Source: Levilactobacillus brevis (GTDB lineage: Bacteria > Bacillota > Bacilli > Lactobacillales > Lactobacillaceae). Taken from it: 64,000 nt of DNA. Position 1 is the stretch's first letter, and the number at the start of each line of letters is the position of its first letter. The notes beneath the pieces are model-generated. The model was not told the DNA's origin and did not search any database. It saw only the letters and a program-made list of their open reading frames with translations. Below, one piece after another: positions 19,335 to 29,772 of the stretch. The DNA is taken from positions 1,550,001 to 1,614,000 of the forward strand of contig CP032931.1 of assembly GCA_003666485.1 (NCBI GenBank), written 5' to 3'. The translations under genes and the position numbers were made by a program.

Positions 19335-20522
19335 ATGAAGTTCAAACGCATTTTTGGTTTAGTTATGGATTCCGTTGGTACCGGGGCCGCTCCCGATGCC
19401 GCTAAGTACGACGATGAAGGTTCAGACACGTTAGGTCACGTCGGCCAACACTTCGCTGGCAAGCTGGCCTTACCGAACTTGGCTAAGATTGGGTTGTCCA
19501 ACCTGCGCGACACGCCAATCGAAGGTGTGCCCGTCGCTGATGATCCCCACGCTTACTACGGTAAGATGCGCGAAATCTCAGCGGGTAAGGATTCCATGGA
19601 TGGTCACTGGGAAATGATGGGCCTGCCTGTTCGCAAGGCCTTGAGCACCTTCCCCAATGGCTTCCCGGCGGACATCATCGACAAGTTGGAGAAGTTCTCT
19701 GGACGTAAGGTCATTGGGAATCGGCCTGAATCCGGGACCAAGATCATTGCTGAATTAGGGGAACAACAGATGGCTAAGGGCGACCTGATCGTCTACACCT
19801 CTGGTGACTCCGTCTTGCAAATCGCAGCTCATGAAGACGTGATTCCTTTGGCTGAGCTCTACAAGATTTGTGAGTACGCGCGTTCTCTGGTCAACGGCCC
19901 AGAATACTTAGTCGGCCGGATCATTGCTCGGCCATACGTCGGACCCGATGCCCAACACTTTACGCGGACCGCTAACCGGCGGGACTTCACGTTGGAACCA
20001 ACTGACGAGACTGACCTGGATCGTTTGCAAAAGGCTGGCGTTCACGTGGTCGCTGTTGGGAAGACCAACGATATCTTCTCCGGTCACGGGATCGACGAAG
20101 GCTACCACAACGAAAGCAACATGGACGGGATGGACCACGTCGATCACGTCATGGCCGAAGACTTTACCGGCTTTTGCTTCATTAACTTAGTTGATTTCGA
20201 TGCCATGTATGGTCACCGGCGGAACCCCGAAGGCTTCGGTCAAGCCCTGATGGACTTTGACAAACGCCTGGGGACTGTCTTAGACAACATGCATGACGAT
20301 GACCTGTTGATGATCACCGCTGACCACGGGAATGACCCAACCTTCAAGGGCTCCGATCACACCCGTGAACAAGTGCCATTGCTGGCCTACTCCCCAAGCT
20401 TCAAGCAGGGTGGGAGCTTAGGTGTTCGGTCACCATTTGCTGACTTTGGGGCAACTGTTCTCGATAACTTTGGCGTGGCTGGTAACGGTGAAGGCCACAG
20501 TTTCTTAGCAGACTTGAAATAG
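19335..20522 (+). CDS. deoB: Phosphopentomutase
   Basis: Metalloenzyme of the alkaline phosphatase superfamily converting (deoxy)ribose-1-phosphate to the 5-phosphate. 395 aa. Metal-binding motifs are visible: [14 protein letters not shown] at the start, [14 protein letters not shown] with the phosphorylated residue, and C-terminal [10 protein letters not shown] and [11 protein letters not shown]. It lies 30 bases after deoC and links the phosphorylases to the aldolase. Confidence 0.97.
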   Translation: MKFKRIFGLVMDSVGTGAAPDAAKYDDEGSDTLGHVGQHFAGKLALPNLAKIGLSNLRDTPIEGVPVADDPHAYYGKMREISAGKDSMDGHWEMMGLPVRKALSTFPNGFPADIIDKLEKFSGRKVIGNRPESGTKIIAELGEQQMAKGDLIVYTSGDSVLQIAAHEDVIPLAELYKICEYARSLVNGPEYLVGRIIARPYVGPDAQHFTRTANRRDFTLEPTDETDLDRLQKAGVHVVAVGKTNDIFSGHGIDEGYHNESNMDGMDHVDHVMAEDFTGFCFINLVDFDAMYGHRRNPEGFGQALMDFDKRLGTVLDNMHDDDLLMITADHGNDPTFKGSDHTREQVPLLAYSPSFKQGGSLGVRSPFADFGATVLDNFGVAGNGEGHSFLADLK

Positions 20523-20550
20523 TGAACAACCATTTTAGGAGGAACTAATC

Positions 20551-21258
20551 ATGAGTAACCATATTGAAGCGAAAAAAGGCGACATTGCTGATACTGTCTT
20601 AATGCCAGGTGACCCATTACGGGCAAAGTACATTGCTGAAACCTTCTTAGAAAACCCAGTTTGCTACAACAAGGTCCGGAACTGCTTCGGCTATACCGGG
20701 ACTTACAAGGGCAAGCGCATTTCCGTTCAAGGAACGGGGATGGGGATTCCTTCAATTTCCATTTACGCTAACGAACTGATCCGCGACTACGGTGTAAAGA
20801 CCTTGTTCCGGGTAGGGACGTCTGGTGGGATGAGCCCAGATGTTCACGTGCGTGACGTGGTGTTGGCCCAAGCGGCAACGACCGATTCATCCATCATCCA
20901 AAACACGTTTGGCCCTGGTATCTACTATGCGGCAATCAGTGACTTTGGGTTGCTGGATACGGCTTACCACGTGGCCCAAGACCTGAAGATCCCCGTACGG
21001 GTCGGCAACGTCTTGGCCGAAGACCGGTTCTACAACGACGAAATGGACCGGCAAAAGCTGGTTGATTACGGTGTGATTGCCACTGAAATGGAATCAACGG
21101 CCCTGTTCTTATTGGCTGCGAAGTACCACGTTCGGGCATTATCCGTCCTGACCATCAGTAACCACTTGATTACCGGTGAATCCACGACGCCTGAGGAACG
21201 GGAAAAGTCCTTCAATGACATGATCAAGGTTGCTTTAGACACAGCCGTTAAAGGTTAA
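20551..21258 (+). CDS. deoD: Purine-nucleoside phosphorylase, DeoD type
   Basis: Hexameric trimer-type phosphorylase that cleaves purine (deoxy)nucleosides with phosphate to base and pentose-1-phosphate. 235 aa; signatures [30 protein letters not shown] and [11 protein letters not shown] are clear. AGGAGGAA upstream. Its product feeds DeoB. A hairpin with T-run follows, so transcription of deoR and pdp may be lower or partly separate. Confidence 0.97.
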   Translation: MSNHIEAKKGDIADTVLMPGDPLRAKYIAETFLENPVCYNKVRNCFGYTGTYKGKRISVQGTGMGIPSISIYANELIRDYGVKTLFRVGTSGGMSPDVHVRDVVLAQAATTDSSIIQNTFGPGIYYAAISDFGLLDTAYHVAQDLKIPVRVGNVLAEDRFYNDEMDRQKLVDYGVIATEMESTALFLLAAKYHVRALSVLTISNHLITGESTTPEEREKSFNDMIKVALDTAVKG

Positions 21259-21262
21259 AGCT

Positions 21263-21293
21263 AACGGGTGCGGACACGGTGTCGCACCCGTTT
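21263..21293 (+). terminator. Hairpin between deoD and deoR
   Basis: AACGGGTGCG pairs with CGCACCCGTT (21283-21292) with an ACA/TGT inner stem; only a short T-run, so probably a partial terminator inside the operon. Confidence 0.65.
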
Positions 21294-21325
21294 ATGATTA
21301 AAATAAATGATGAGGAGGAAACGGG

Positions 21326-22291
21326 ATGACAGAGACGACGGAACAGCGATTGGCGCAAGGGTTGACCGTTGCGAAGATGTACTACCAAGCTGACCAGAGT
21401 CAAAGCCAGATTGCCCAACAGCTGGGAATTTCCCGGCCGACGGTTTCCCGGCTTCTCCAGTTTGCTCGTGAACAAGGATTGGTACGGATTCAGATCGTGG
21501 ACCCCGTGCAGGACGTTCAGACGCTGGAACAGGCGTTAGCGGCGGCCTATCACGTCGAGGTGCACGTGGTACCGACACAGTTGACCGCCAACACGGAATT
21601 GTTGACTACCGTTGGGTCGTACGCGGCCCGCTATCTTGAAGACATCGTGCAGGAACACGACGTTATCGGGATCGGTTGGGGGAAAACGATTTATGCGATT
21701 GGGTCGAACTTGGCGCCGGATACTTTGACCGGCGTTGAGGTGATTCAGCTGAAAGGGAGCGTGAGTTATTCCACGGAGCACACGTACGCTTATGAAAGCA
21801 TTGACGCCTTTGCCAACGCTTTTCACGCCGTGCCCCAGTACTTACCGTTGCCGGTTATCTTCGACCACCAACAAACTAAGGAATTGGTGGAGAAGGAACG
21901 GCACATTCAGTACCTCCTCGAGCTGGGCGAAAAGGCCAATATCGCCATTTACTCGGTCGGCACCGTCCGCAATAATGCGTTAGTCTTTCAGTTGGGTTAC
22001 CTGCGTGAACCGGAAAAGGCCGCGCTTCAAGCCCATGCAGTGGGGGATATCTTCTCTCGCTATATTGATGAAAATGGTGAAATCGTCAATCCGCAGCTGA
22101 ATGAACGGACCATCGGTATTAATTTAGATAGCTTAAAGCAAAAGGAACATTCGATTCTGGTGGCAGCGGGCGATGCGAAAGTGCCCGCCGTCAAGGCTGC
22201 CTTGTTAGGTGGCTACCCGAATTGCCTCATCATCGATCAACACGCAGCAGCACAACTACTTAAAGCGTCACCCAATGCGGTGGCCAATTAG
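21326..22291 (+). CDS. deoR: DeoR-type regulator of the SorC sugar-binding family
   Basis: Transcription factor of 321 aa: helix-turn-helix at about 25-46 (QSQIAQQLGISRPTVSRLL), then a SorC/CggR-like sugar-phosphate effector domain (IGIGWGKTIYAIG; C-terminal GDAKVPAVKAALLGGYPNCLIID). This is the Bacillus subtilis DeoR type, which binds deoxyribose-5-phosphate and releases the operator; it differs from E. coli DeoR. It lies inside the operon it probably controls, with a palindrome at 18532 as candidate target. Confidence 0.9.
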   Translation: MTETTEQRLAQGLTVAKMYYQADQSQSQIAQQLGISRPTVSRLLQFAREQGLVRIQIVDPVQDVQTLEQALAAAYHVEVHVVPTQLTANTELLTTVGSYAARYLEDIVQEHDVIGIGWGKTIYAIGSNLAPDTLTGVEVIQLKGSVSYSTEHTYAYESIDAFANAFHAVPQYLPLPVIFDHQQTKELVEKERHIQYLLELGEKANIAIYSVGTVRNNALVFQLGYLREPEKAALQAHAVGDIFSRYIDENGEIVNPQLNERTIGINLDSLKQKEHSILVAAGDAKVPAVKAALLGGYPNCLIIDQHAAAQLLKASPNAVAN

Positions 22292-22309
22292 AAATGGAGT
22301 GGCTGAAAC

Positions 22310-23608
22310 ATGAGAATGGTAGACATTATTGATAAGAAACGTAACGGTGGCGAACTGACGAAAGAAGAAATCCAAACCTTCGTTGACGGCGTCGTTTCCG
22401 GTGAGATTCCAGATTACCAAACCAGTGCCTTCTTAATGGCAACGTACTTCAACGACATGACGGATGCTGAACGGTCAGAACTGACCATGGCCATGATGAA
22501 GTCCGGGGACCATTTGGACTTATCTGGGATTCCTGGCGTTAAAGTCGACAAACACTCGACCGGTGGTGTCGGGGACAAGACCAGTATTCCGTTGGCCCCA
22601 ATCGTGGCCGCACTGGGCATTCCCGTCCCGATGATCTCTGGTCGGGGACTCGGACACACGGGTGGCACCTTGGATAAATTGGAAGCGATTCCAGGCTACC
22701 AAGTTGAAATCAGTGAAGATGACTTCAAGAAACAAGTGAAGAACGAAGGATTGGCCATCGTCGGGGCAACCGGGAACATTGCACCAGCCGACAAGAAGAT
22801 CTACGCCCTGCGTGACGTGACTGACACGGTGGACTCCATTCCATTGATTGCCAGCTCCATCATGAGCAAGAAGATTGCTTCCGGGACGGACGCCTTGGTT
22901 ATCGACGTCAAGACCGGTGCCGGGGCCTTCATGAAGACGCTTGACGACTCACGTGAACTGGCCAAAGCCTTGGTTGGTATCGGTAAAGGGGTCGGCATGA
23001 ACTGCATGGCCATCATTTCCGACATGAATCAACCACTGGGGAACGCCATTGGGAACGCCTTGGAAATCAAGGAATCCATCGACCTCTTGAAGGGCCAAGC
23101 ACCCGCTGACATTACGGACTTAGTCTTGACCTTAGGTTCTCACATGGTCGTGATGTCCGGTAAGGCTGACGACTTGAAGACGGCTCGGGCCATGTGTGAA
23201 AAGACCATTGAAGACGGCTCAGCACTGAAGAAGTTCGGCGACATGATTGCGGCTCAAGGCGGCGACAGAAGTGTCATCGACCATCCAGAAATCATGCCAC
23301 AAGCCAAGTACAAGATTGCGCTGCCAGCTAAGACTGACGGGGTCGTTAGCAAGGTCGAAGCCGATGAAATGGGTATCGCCGGGATGTTACTCGGTGGTGG
23401 CCGGCAAAAGGCTGACGACAAGCTCGATTACGCGGTTGGTATCATGATGAACAAGAAGGTGGGCGACACGGTCAAGGTCGGCGACACCTTACTGACCATC
23501 TACAGTAACCGCGAAGACGTGGATGACATCAAGAAGATGCTGTATGACAACATCGACATTAGCGATTCAGCAGAACCAATCACGCTGATTCACGAAACCG
23601 TGCGGTAA
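22310..23608 (+). CDS. pdp: Pyrimidine-nucleoside phosphorylase
   Basis: Dimeric phosphorylase of thymidine, deoxyuridine and uridine. 432 aa. Typical motifs: [18 protein letters not shown], the phosphate site [30 protein letters not shown], and [10 protein letters not shown]. It starts 18 bases after deoR and ends the operon before a strong terminator. Releases (deoxy)ribose-1-phosphate for DeoB. Confidence 0.97.
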   Translation: MRMVDIIDKKRNGGELTKEEIQTFVDGVVSGEIPDYQTSAFLMATYFNDMTDAERSELTMAMMKSGDHLDLSGIPGVKVDKHSTGGVGDKTSIPLAPIVAALGIPVPMISGRGLGHTGGTLDKLEAIPGYQVEISEDDFKKQVKNEGLAIVGATGNIAPADKKIYALRDVTDTVDSIPLIASSIMSKKIASGTDALVIDVKTGAGAFMKTLDDSRELAKALVGIGKGVGMNCMAIISDMNQPLGNAIGNALEIKESIDLLKGQAPADITDLVLTLGSHMVVMSGKADDLKTARAMCEKTIEDGSALKKFGDMIAAQGGDRSVIDHPEIMPQAKYKIALPAKTDGVVSKVEADEMGIAGMLLGGGRQKADDKLDYAVGIMMNKKVGDTVKVGDTLLTIYSNREDVDDIKKMLYDNIDISDSAEPITLIHETVR

Positions 23609-23632
23609 TTCACAGCACACGCTTCATCTCCT

Positions 23633-23672
23633 AAAAAGACCAGTCGGCATTGCGCCCGGCTGGTCTTTTTTT
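23633..23672 (+). terminator. Terminator of the deo operon
   Basis: AAAAAGACCAGTCGG pairs with the CCGGCTGGTCTTTTT at 23656-23670; long T-run. Confidence 0.9.
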
Positions 23673-23689
23673 CCTCGCTGGCCGCCTAC

Positions 23690-23915
23690 CGTTCCTCGCA
23701 TGGCCTACGGCTGTCAGGGGTTCCGCCTGCTATGGCGAACGCTTCCAGCCAAGGGGCGGGCTTCCAGCTCGCTTCGAAGCCACGCCAAGTTCGCGTGTCT
23801 CCAAAGTCGCCGCACGCAGTAACCTGGCAAAGAACGCCAGCTAACTGCGTCGACACAGCTGGCTACACCCCTGACCTCCTCCGGCCGTGTTTCAACCGTC
23901 ACAGCAAGCTGCCTG
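23690..23915 (-). repeat. Structured dispersed repeat, type III, copy 1
   Basis: Related to the copy at 56035-56240 but inverted. Outer arms GTCAGGGGT (23713-23721) and ACCCCTGAC (23877-23885) are exact complements; the other copy has GCCAGGGGT/ACCCCTGGC, a paired change. Three internal hairpins as in types I and II, and the shared block GCGACTTTGGAGAC (read on minus). Non-coding. Confidence 0.75.
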
Positions 23916-23956
23916 CTTATCTGACAGTCAGAACAAATCTGCCGGGTGACCATGAG

Positions 23957-24142
23957 TCTAGCCGAGAGTGGCGCGAATCTAGGCTCAGCCGGGGAATTTG
24001 TCAGTGGGCTTTACTGACAAATTGGTGACTTTGAGACGGTGGGCTTCCGGCTCAAAGCAAGGCCTGAGACCGCTCCATCAGGCTCAGGCCGTCCTCCCCC
24101 AGCGTTCCAGCCTAGAATTCGCAGAACGGTAGGCGGTCAGTA
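23957..24142 (+). repeat. Structured dispersed repeat, copy B (type I)
   Basis: Outer arms 23973-23985 and 24109-24122 pair with a single bulged base. An internal hairpin AATTTGTCAGT/ACTGACAAATT follows, then the conserved TGACTTTGAGACG...CGGCTCAAAG and GGCCTGAG/CTCAGGCC hairpins. It lies directly beside a type III copy between pdp and gshA; 24143-24349 shows no gene. Confidence 0.85.
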
Positions 24143-24349
24143 AGCGCATGTGGATAAGACGGTCGCTGAATTTTTTTGAAAAAAGTGACTGAATATGAGT
24201 GACAGGGCGGCTAATATTGTTTACACTTTAGGTTAACTAAAGATTGGAAGCGAGTCGGTCGGATTGTGGCCGGGAATGCCCAGTGCTAGTCGACTGACGA
24301 CCTTTAGCGTTTGTCACACTCATCTTGACAGTTAGGGGATGTTACCGTC

Positions 24350-25867
24350 ATGCTGGACAACTTATTAGCAGTTATTCGTGCGGAAAATCTTTCGGAACAG
24401 CTTTATCACAGCTTAGTTGGCTTGGAAATTGAGGAGCAGCGGATCGACCAGCACGGCCGGTTGAGTCGGCGCCCACATCCTAGTCAACTGGGGTCACGCA
24501 CCTTTCATCCGTACTTACAAACGGATTTTACGGAGAGTCAATTGGAAGTCATCACGGATCCCAACCCCAATATCGGCGGGACTTTGGACCAATTGGATAC
24601 CTTACAAACGGTGGCGTACCGGTCGCTGGAAGGCGACGACCGCATTTGGCCGTTGAGTATGCCGCCAGTCATGGATGCCACGGACCTGAAATTCATTGCT
24701 GAGCACTTTGACCGCCCAGCGATTCGGCCGTACCGTGAATATTTAATCAAGAAATATGGCTTGCAGCACGGGTGCCTGACCGGGGTGCATGTCAATTACA
24801 GCTTACCGGATCCGGTCGTGCATCGGCTCTACAGTCACTATGACCAGGAGTTTCCGACGTTGGTGGCGTTCAAGAACGCGCTGTACTTTCGCATCGCACA
24901 GAACTTTATTCGCTACCAGTGGCTACTGACCTATTTGTTTGGGGCTAGTCCGATTGCGGAAAAGGGGTTCTTTGAGCCGTTGCCTAAGGAACTTCAGCAG
25001 CCCGTTCGTAGCATTCGGAACAGTCGCTTCGGCTTTGTTAATTTTGACCAGGAGCAGGTGACCTACACCTCGTTAGCGGCCCATTTGAGCCAGCTCCAGC
25101 ACTTTATCGATGATGGGACCTACTTCTCGGCGCACGAGTTTTACGGCCCCGTACGGCTTAAAGGACAGGCTAATGCCCACGACTTCCAGACCGGGGGCAT
25201 CCGCTACCTGGAATTGCGGGATTTTGACAACACGCCGTTCACGCCCAACGGGGTCAGCCGGCACATGCTGTATTTTCTGAAGATCTTCATGTTGTACCTG
25301 TTGACGCAGCCAGTACCGGCCGATTTGGCCACTGAACTAGCGGCGGCACGGGCCAAAAACCGGGCCGTCGCGTTGGAAAATCCGCTGGCACCGACGCAGT
25401 ATCAGGCGGAGGGCATCCGTATTTTCGCTGAAATGCGGGCTATGGCAAATGCGTTGGCCACGCACACGGAACAGTGGGAAATCATTGATGACTTGGAAGA
25501 AGTGCTGATGCATCCGGAACTGACGCCAGCGGCGAAGTTACTGGACCACGTGGATCAGGGCAGTCTGATGAAATTCGGTCAGGCCGTTGCCCGTAAATGG
25601 TATCACGACCGCATCAGCGCTCCGGCACTCTTGCCGCAGCTCGCGCAGTTGAGCGACCAGGCGCAGCGGTTCATCCTAACCGCGCTGCAAGCCGGCGTGC
25701 AGTTCTACCAGGTGCGTGATGAAAATGGCGCTGACCTGTTGATGTTCACCTTTGATGGCGTGACCCAGGTGCTGGAGGACCGCGAAACGCACGTGGCAGA
25801 TCCCAATGTGCGTCTGCACCAGCTGTTTCCAGACCTCCCACCGCTGCCGACACCGCTACATTACTAA
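24350..25867 (+). CDS. gshA: Glutamate-cysteine ligase
   Basis: ATP-dependent formation of gamma-glutamylcysteine, the first step to glutathione. 505 aa, so the ligase alone without the ATP-grasp GshB part of GshAB fusions. Seen: GLEIEEQRID near the N-terminus, DFTESQLEVITDP, GVHVNYSLPD (active-site region) and RYLELRDFDNTPF. GSH synthesis would then stop at gamma-Glu-Cys unless GshB lies elsewhere. Monocistronic, flanked by repeats upstream and a two-way terminator downstream. Confidence 0.9.
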   Translation: MLDNLLAVIRAENLSEQLYHSLVGLEIEEQRIDQHGRLSRRPHPSQLGSRTFHPYLQTDFTESQLEVITDPNPNIGGTLDQLDTLQTVAYRSLEGDDRIWPLSMPPVMDATDLKFIAEHFDRPAIRPYREYLIKKYGLQHGCLTGVHVNYSLPDPVVHRLYSHYDQEFPTLVAFKNALYFRIAQNFIRYQWLLTYLFGASPIAEKGFFEPLPKELQQPVRSIRNSRFGFVNFDQEQVTYTSLAAHLSQLQHFIDDGTYFSAHEFYGPVRLKGQANAHDFQTGGIRYLELRDFDNTPFTPNGVSRHMLYFLKIFMLYLLTQPVPADLATELAAARAKNRAVALENPLAPTQYQAEGIRIFAEMRAMANALATHTEQWEIIDDLEEVLMHPELTPAAKLLDHVDQGSLMKFGQAVARKWYHDRISAPALLPQLAQLSDQAQRFILTALQAGVQFYQVRDENGADLLMFTFDGVTQVLEDRETHVADPNVRLHQLFPDLPPLPTPLHY

Positions 25868-25924
25868 GTAAACCGGGTTGTGTCTCTGGAAGCGTCGTTA
25901 ATCTAAAAAAACTTAACTGATTAA

Positions 25925-25964
25925 AAAATCCTCTTGCTTGGCATCGGCCGAACAAGGGGATTTT
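25925..25964. terminator. Two-way terminator between gshA and the permease
   Basis: AAAATCCTCTTG (25925-25936) pairs with CAAGGGGATTTT (25953-25964), one G-T pair; A-run and T-run on either side serve both converging genes. Confidence 0.85.
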
Positions 25965-25989
25965 GTGGTTGAAAATTTAGGTTAACTGC

Positions 25990-27312
25990 TTATTCCACGG
26001 TTGGGTGGTGTTGGTGCCAATAGTAGACTGGCAAGCCAATCAGGGTCAATGCCAGGCCAGTCACGGCCAAGCCCGTTTCGGTGACCAGGGTGGTGATCAG
26101 AATGAAGAGGCCACCGAGTAGCGCAATCAGTGGAATCACAGGGAAACCAGGGACACGGTAAGGCCGCGCCAATTCGGGTTCTGTCCGCCGGAGTTTGAAC
26201 ACGGCAATGAAAATCAGACAGTTAAAGCACCACATGACAAAGACCAGCATGTCTGTTAGCAGGTCAAAGCTACCCATCAACATCATGATGAGCGCGATGA
26301 TAAACTGAACAGTTCCCGCAAAGTAGGGGACGTAGGTCCGCCGAGACAACCGCCGGAAGTATTTGGAAAATGGCAGACTGTCTTCAGCGGCCATAGCGAA
26401 GGGCACCCGCATCCCAGTCAGCGTGTAACCGTTGATGGCCCCGTAGACGGAGATGAGGATGCCGATGGTGACCAATTTCCCGCCGAATTGACCGAATAAC
26501 TTCATGGACGCATCGGCCGCAGCGTTTTGGTTCCCCGCAATCAGGTCGATGGGCAGGGTCTTCAAAAAGACCAGGTTGACCAACGTGTAGATGACGGTGA
26601 TGCCCGCCAGACCAATGACGATGGCGCGGGGCAGGTCACGTTCGGGATGCTTCATTTCGCCGGCAATGTTACCAATGCTGATCCAGCCGTCATACGCGAA
26701 CATGGTCGCCAGCAGGCTAGAACTAAAGGCACTGCCCCAGTTGAGGTGGTCGCCGGTCGTAATGGGCCACCACTGAATAGGATCGTTGGCCGGGGCAAAT
26801 AAGCCGATACCGACAATGACCACGATGGGAATCAATTTAAAGACTAATGCTAGCGACTGCACAGTCCCACCAACCTTGGCCCCTAAAAAGTTTAGGCCAG
26901 TGATACTGAGACCACAGATGACGGCGACGGGCAATTGCCAACTGCTGTCTAGGTGAAACAGGGCGACCCACTGCGTCCCAAAAATAATCGACAAGGCCGC
27001 AATGTTTGCGGGATAGTAGACCAGCAGCTGGGCCCAACCCATCAAGAATCCCACGGGCTTGCCATAAGCGTACTCCAGGTACCGCATCGCGCCCCCAGTT
27101 CGGGGAATCGCTGCGGCCAGCTCTGCACTGGTCAAGCCAGCACAGATGGTCAATACGCCACCTAAAATCCAGGCAACTAGCGTCATGTTGGCCGAATGGT
27201 TAGCGGCCACGACACTAGCGGTCTTAAAGAACACCCCGCCACCGATCACGGTTCCCATGACGGTTGCCAGGGCGGTAAACGTGCCGATTTCTCGGCGTAA
27301 CTCCTTTGCCAA
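25990..27312 (-). CDS. APC-family amino acid permease
   Basis: Membrane transporter of 440 aa with about 12 predicted spans. The N-terminus has the APC hallmark GTVIGGGVFFKTASVVA (unwound helix 1), then ELAAAIPRTGGAMRYLEYAYG and a conserved FAYDGWISIGNIAGEM in helix 6. The pattern is like SteT/LAT-type exchangers of neutral amino acids, but substrate cannot be read from sequence. Faces gshA; the 5' side is next to the IS66 insertion at 27561, which lies about 250 bases before its start and could change its expression. Confidence 0.9.
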   Translation of the reverse strand: MAKELRREIGTFTALATVMGTVIGGGVFFKTASVVAANHSANMTLVAWILGGVLTICAGLTSAELAAAIPRTGGAMRYLEYAYGKPVGFLMGWAQLLVYYPANIAALSIIFGTQWVALFHLDSSWQLPVAVICGLSITGLNFLGAKVGGTVQSLALVFKLIPIVVIVGIGLFAPANDPIQWWPITTGDHLNWGSAFSSSLLATMFAYDGWISIGNIAGEMKHPERDLPRAIVIGLAGITVIYTLVNLVFLKTLPIDLIAGNQNAAADASMKLFGQFGGKLVTIGILISVYGAINGYTLTGMRVPFAMAAEDSLPFSKYFRRLSRRTYVPYFAGTVQFIIALIMMLMGSFDLLTDMLVFVMWCFNCLIFIAVFKLRRTEPELARPYRVPGFPVIPLIALLGGLFILITTLVTETGLAVTGLALTLIGLPVYYWHQHHPTVE

Positions 27313-27602
27313 ACTCTTGACGCCTCTCTTCTCTCAAATGACTGATTTAATCATTATAGCACTGATTTTCTGGTGGTGTTGGTGGGGAGCATGAAATTTT
27401 CCTGAGAATTAGATTGGGTACAACTTAATCGGCAAGGTGCGTGTTAATTGTGGCAATCAGTTGTTGTGGAAGGCCAGAGGGGCAATCAAGCGGTTGAGCA
27501 AGATTATACGACAACTGGGCTAGTAGATGGCGTTATAGGCGATGTAGTCTCGAGGACAACGTAAGCACCTAATAACTGACCGTATTGAAATATAATTTAA
27601 AA

Positions 27603-27644
27603 AGAGATGGCCCGTCCTCGTTTTTTGAGGACGGGCCATCTCTT
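27603..27644 (-). terminator. Terminator inside IS66 after tnpC
   Basis: A perfect 17-bp inverted repeat (AGAGATGGCCCGTCCTC and its complement) around a six-T loop; read on minus it ends in a T-run. Serves the transposase transcript and may shield flanking genes. Confidence 0.85.
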
Positions 27645-27651
27645 CCATGCC

Positions 27652-29166
27652 TTAAGCGGCTATGACATTGAGTTCTTCGTCACTATCAAGCTTCGATTGA
27701 TAATTCCATGGTAAATAAGCTTCCAGATCTTCTTTTTTCGCAAAATCTGGGAGTTGTGGCATTTCATTTAATAAGTAAGTCACGTAGTCGCGTGGGTTGA
27801 TGCCATTAGCCTTAGCGGATTCAATTAGCGTCATCCAAATTGCCGTAGCCTTAGCTCCGGCAGGACTAGTACTAAAAAGCCAATTTTTTCGACCAATCAC
27901 AAAGCTCTTCATGTTTCGCTCGGAGGCGTTATTGCTGAAATCTACCGCTCCATAGTTGAGAACTCGGTTTAACGCTACTCGTTGGTTCCGTGCGTAAGTG
28001 ATGGCTTTACCCAGCCGACTTTTTGGTAATTCGTCTGCTTGATCAATCCATGACCAAAACTTTCTCACCAACTTAAGCAGGTGTCGCCGTCGCTGCCGTC
28101 GTCGTGAGTGAGGCGACCATTGTTTCCATTCTTTTTCTAGCGCAAACATTTCGTCTAATAGCTTGAGTGGACGACTCATAATTATCTTTCCGTTGACGAA
28201 TGCTGCTTCGTAGAACTTCCGACGGAGGTGGGCAAAGCAACCAACTCGTATGACTGCTTCATCTAGTCCGTTATAACCAGCATAGCCGTCACATTGAAGT
28301 ACCCCCGTAAAACCTCGATAGAGGTTTTCGGCAAATGCGCCAGATCGTGTATCACCATAAGCGTACAGAACGGCTTGCTTAGATGATTTTCTGACCGACC
28401 GCATCACCCACATGTAAGACTTGGATGTGGCCGCCTTTCCGGGTTCTCTGAGCACCTGCATCGGCGTTTCGTCGCCCTGAAGGTAGGGTTGTTCAACTAG
28501 TCGTTCACGAATTAAGTTGTACAACGGCTCCATGATTTCTCCAGACTTAATGACCCAGTTTGCCGAAGTTGCCTCAGAAAGCTGAACGCCCATTCTTTGC
28601 CATTCCTTTAGTTGACGAGACAAGGGGACGCCTTGCTCAAACTTTTGATGAAGCATTTCCGCGATGACTGAAGCGGAACCCAAACTGTGAGGAATTACCG
28701 GCTTTGGAACTAACCCTTGGACAAGGTGCGCAAGCCCATCAATGGCTTCACAGTCGACACACTTATATGTGGGTGTATAAATTTCCTCACGATACAACTT
28801 CGCTGGTTGGTAGTGGAGTTGCTCTCGAACAAATTTTTCACCCACGAAAACTAAGCGGTGTCCGTGTGGACACTGCTTAGTTGCGACATCAACGACCGTC
28901 CTTTTGACCGGCAGATCTGGACTTAAGACTTCTTGCCGTGTCTTTTTACGCTTTTTCGCTGACTGTACTTGATTCGTTTGGTTTTCTTGGCCAGTTTGCT
29001 CTGGCTCGGTAAAAACACCGTCATCTTCTTCCAAAAGCGATAGCTGATTGGCATCGACTTGTTCTGATTTTTTACCATACAATTTCTTGGTTAGGTAATC
29101 AATAATCTCAGCCTGCTCTTCAACCTTTCGAGTCAACTTAGCGATTTGTTCTTGCTCTGGTGTCAT
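27652..29166 (-). CDS. tnpC: IS66 transposase TnpC
   Basis: 504 aa. N-terminal leucine-rich coiled coil (about 3-45), a zinc-binding stretch (CPHGH...YKCVDC), then the DDE core: QGDETPMQVL, QCDGYAGYN, and the C-terminal NASERNMKSFVIGRKNWLF typical of IS66. Full length, without frameshift. It catalyses cut or copy of the element together with the small TnpA and TnpB products. Confidence 0.95.
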   Translation of the reverse strand: MTPEQEQIAKLTRKVEEQAEIIDYLTKKLYGKKSEQVDANQLSLLEEDDGVFTEPEQTGQENQTNQVQSAKKRKKTRQEVLSPDLPVKRTVVDVATKQCPHGHRLVFVGEKFVREQLHYQPAKLYREEIYTPTYKCVDCEAIDGLAHLVQGLVPKPVIPHSLGSASVIAEMLHQKFEQGVPLSRQLKEWQRMGVQLSEATSANWVIKSGEIMEPLYNLIRERLVEQPYLQGDETPMQVLREPGKAATSKSYMWVMRSVRKSSKQAVLYAYGDTRSGAFAENLYRGFTGVLQCDGYAGYNGLDEAVIRVGCFAHLRRKFYEAAFVNGKIIMSRPLKLLDEMFALEKEWKQWSPHSRRRQRRRHLLKLVRKFWSWIDQADELPKSRLGKAITYARNQRVALNRVLNYGAVDFSNNASERNMKSFVIGRKNWLFSTSPAGAKATAIWMTLIESAKANGINPRDYVTYLLNEMPQLPDFAKKEDLEAYLPWNYQSKLDSDEELNVIAA

Positions 29167-29231
29167 TGGCTATCCCACTCATTCTGTATTAGTTATTTTT
29201 GAGTTTACCATAGTCATTCCCAGATAAACAG

Positions 29232-29600
29232 CTATCTTTCCGTGGTCAAGCTTTCACGTCTAGGTGGCCTAATTTTATGAACGGTCGCGTCAAGCGACCA
29301 ACCACTGAGAAGACGCGAGAACTGCTTATAATTCAGCTTTCGCACGGCATCCTGATTTGTTGGCCATTGAAGCCGGCCATTTTCTAGCCGTTTGTATAAC
29401 AATAGAAAGCCATCACCATCCCAGTAAAGGGCCTTGAAACGGTCCTTTCTGGTACCGCAAAATAAGTAGAGCGCCTGATTATATGGATCAAGATCAAACT
29501 GTTCCTGAACAACACCAGCTAAGCCATCAATTCCACGACGGAGGTCAGTCTTGCCACAAACAATATAGACTTGTCCAACCTTGTTTGGATCAATGAGCAT
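29232..29600 (-). CDS. tnpB: IS66 accessory protein TnpB (Orf2)
   Basis: 122 aa. The family signature is plain: VYIVCGKTDLRRGIDGLAGV, LYLFCGTRKDRFKALYWDGDGF and LLYKRLENGRLQWP. Needed for IS66 transposition but its biochemical role is unknown. It overlaps the 3' end of tnpA by 11 bases and precedes tnpC. Confidence 0.95.
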   Translation of the reverse strand: MLIDPNKVGQVYIVCGKTDLRRGIDGLAGVVQEQFDLDPYNQALYLFCGTRKDRFKALYWDGDGFLLLYKRLENGRLQWPTNQDAVRKLNYKQFSRLLSGWSLDATVHKIRPPRRESLTTER

Positions 29601-29772
29601 CTCTAAACACCGCCTTTAAGAGGGCATCAACGATGTAGCCATTAGCCTTATTGTAGATGATAACTGACTTGTTCTTGCCTACTTTGAGTTGAACTGCCCG
29701 GCTGGGAACAACTGGCGTTGTTCCAGCAGCCTGACGCGGCACTTTAACTTGTACGATATCTGGTTTATCCAT
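29590..29772 (-). CDS. tnpA: IS66 accessory protein TnpA (Orf1), short form
   Basis: 60 aa, shorter than most IS66 TnpA proteins; no clear helix-turn-helix is visible. Position as first gene and coupling to tnpB identify it. Short first ORFs occur in IS66 elements of lactobacilli, so it is probably not truncated. Confidence 0.75.
   Translation of the reverse strand: MDKPDIVQVKVPRQAAGTTPVVPSRAVQLKVGKNKSVIIYNKANGYIVDALLKAVFRDAH

Noticed and set aside
23650-24028. ORFs of 64-98 codons between pdp and gshA
   Set aside because: They cover the terminator and two structured repeats; both strands are equally open because of the inverted repeats.
27603-27644. Perfect 17-bp hairpin as a separate ncRNA
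   Set aside because: It lies inside IS66 just after the transposase stop with a T-run on the coding strand, so a terminator explains it.
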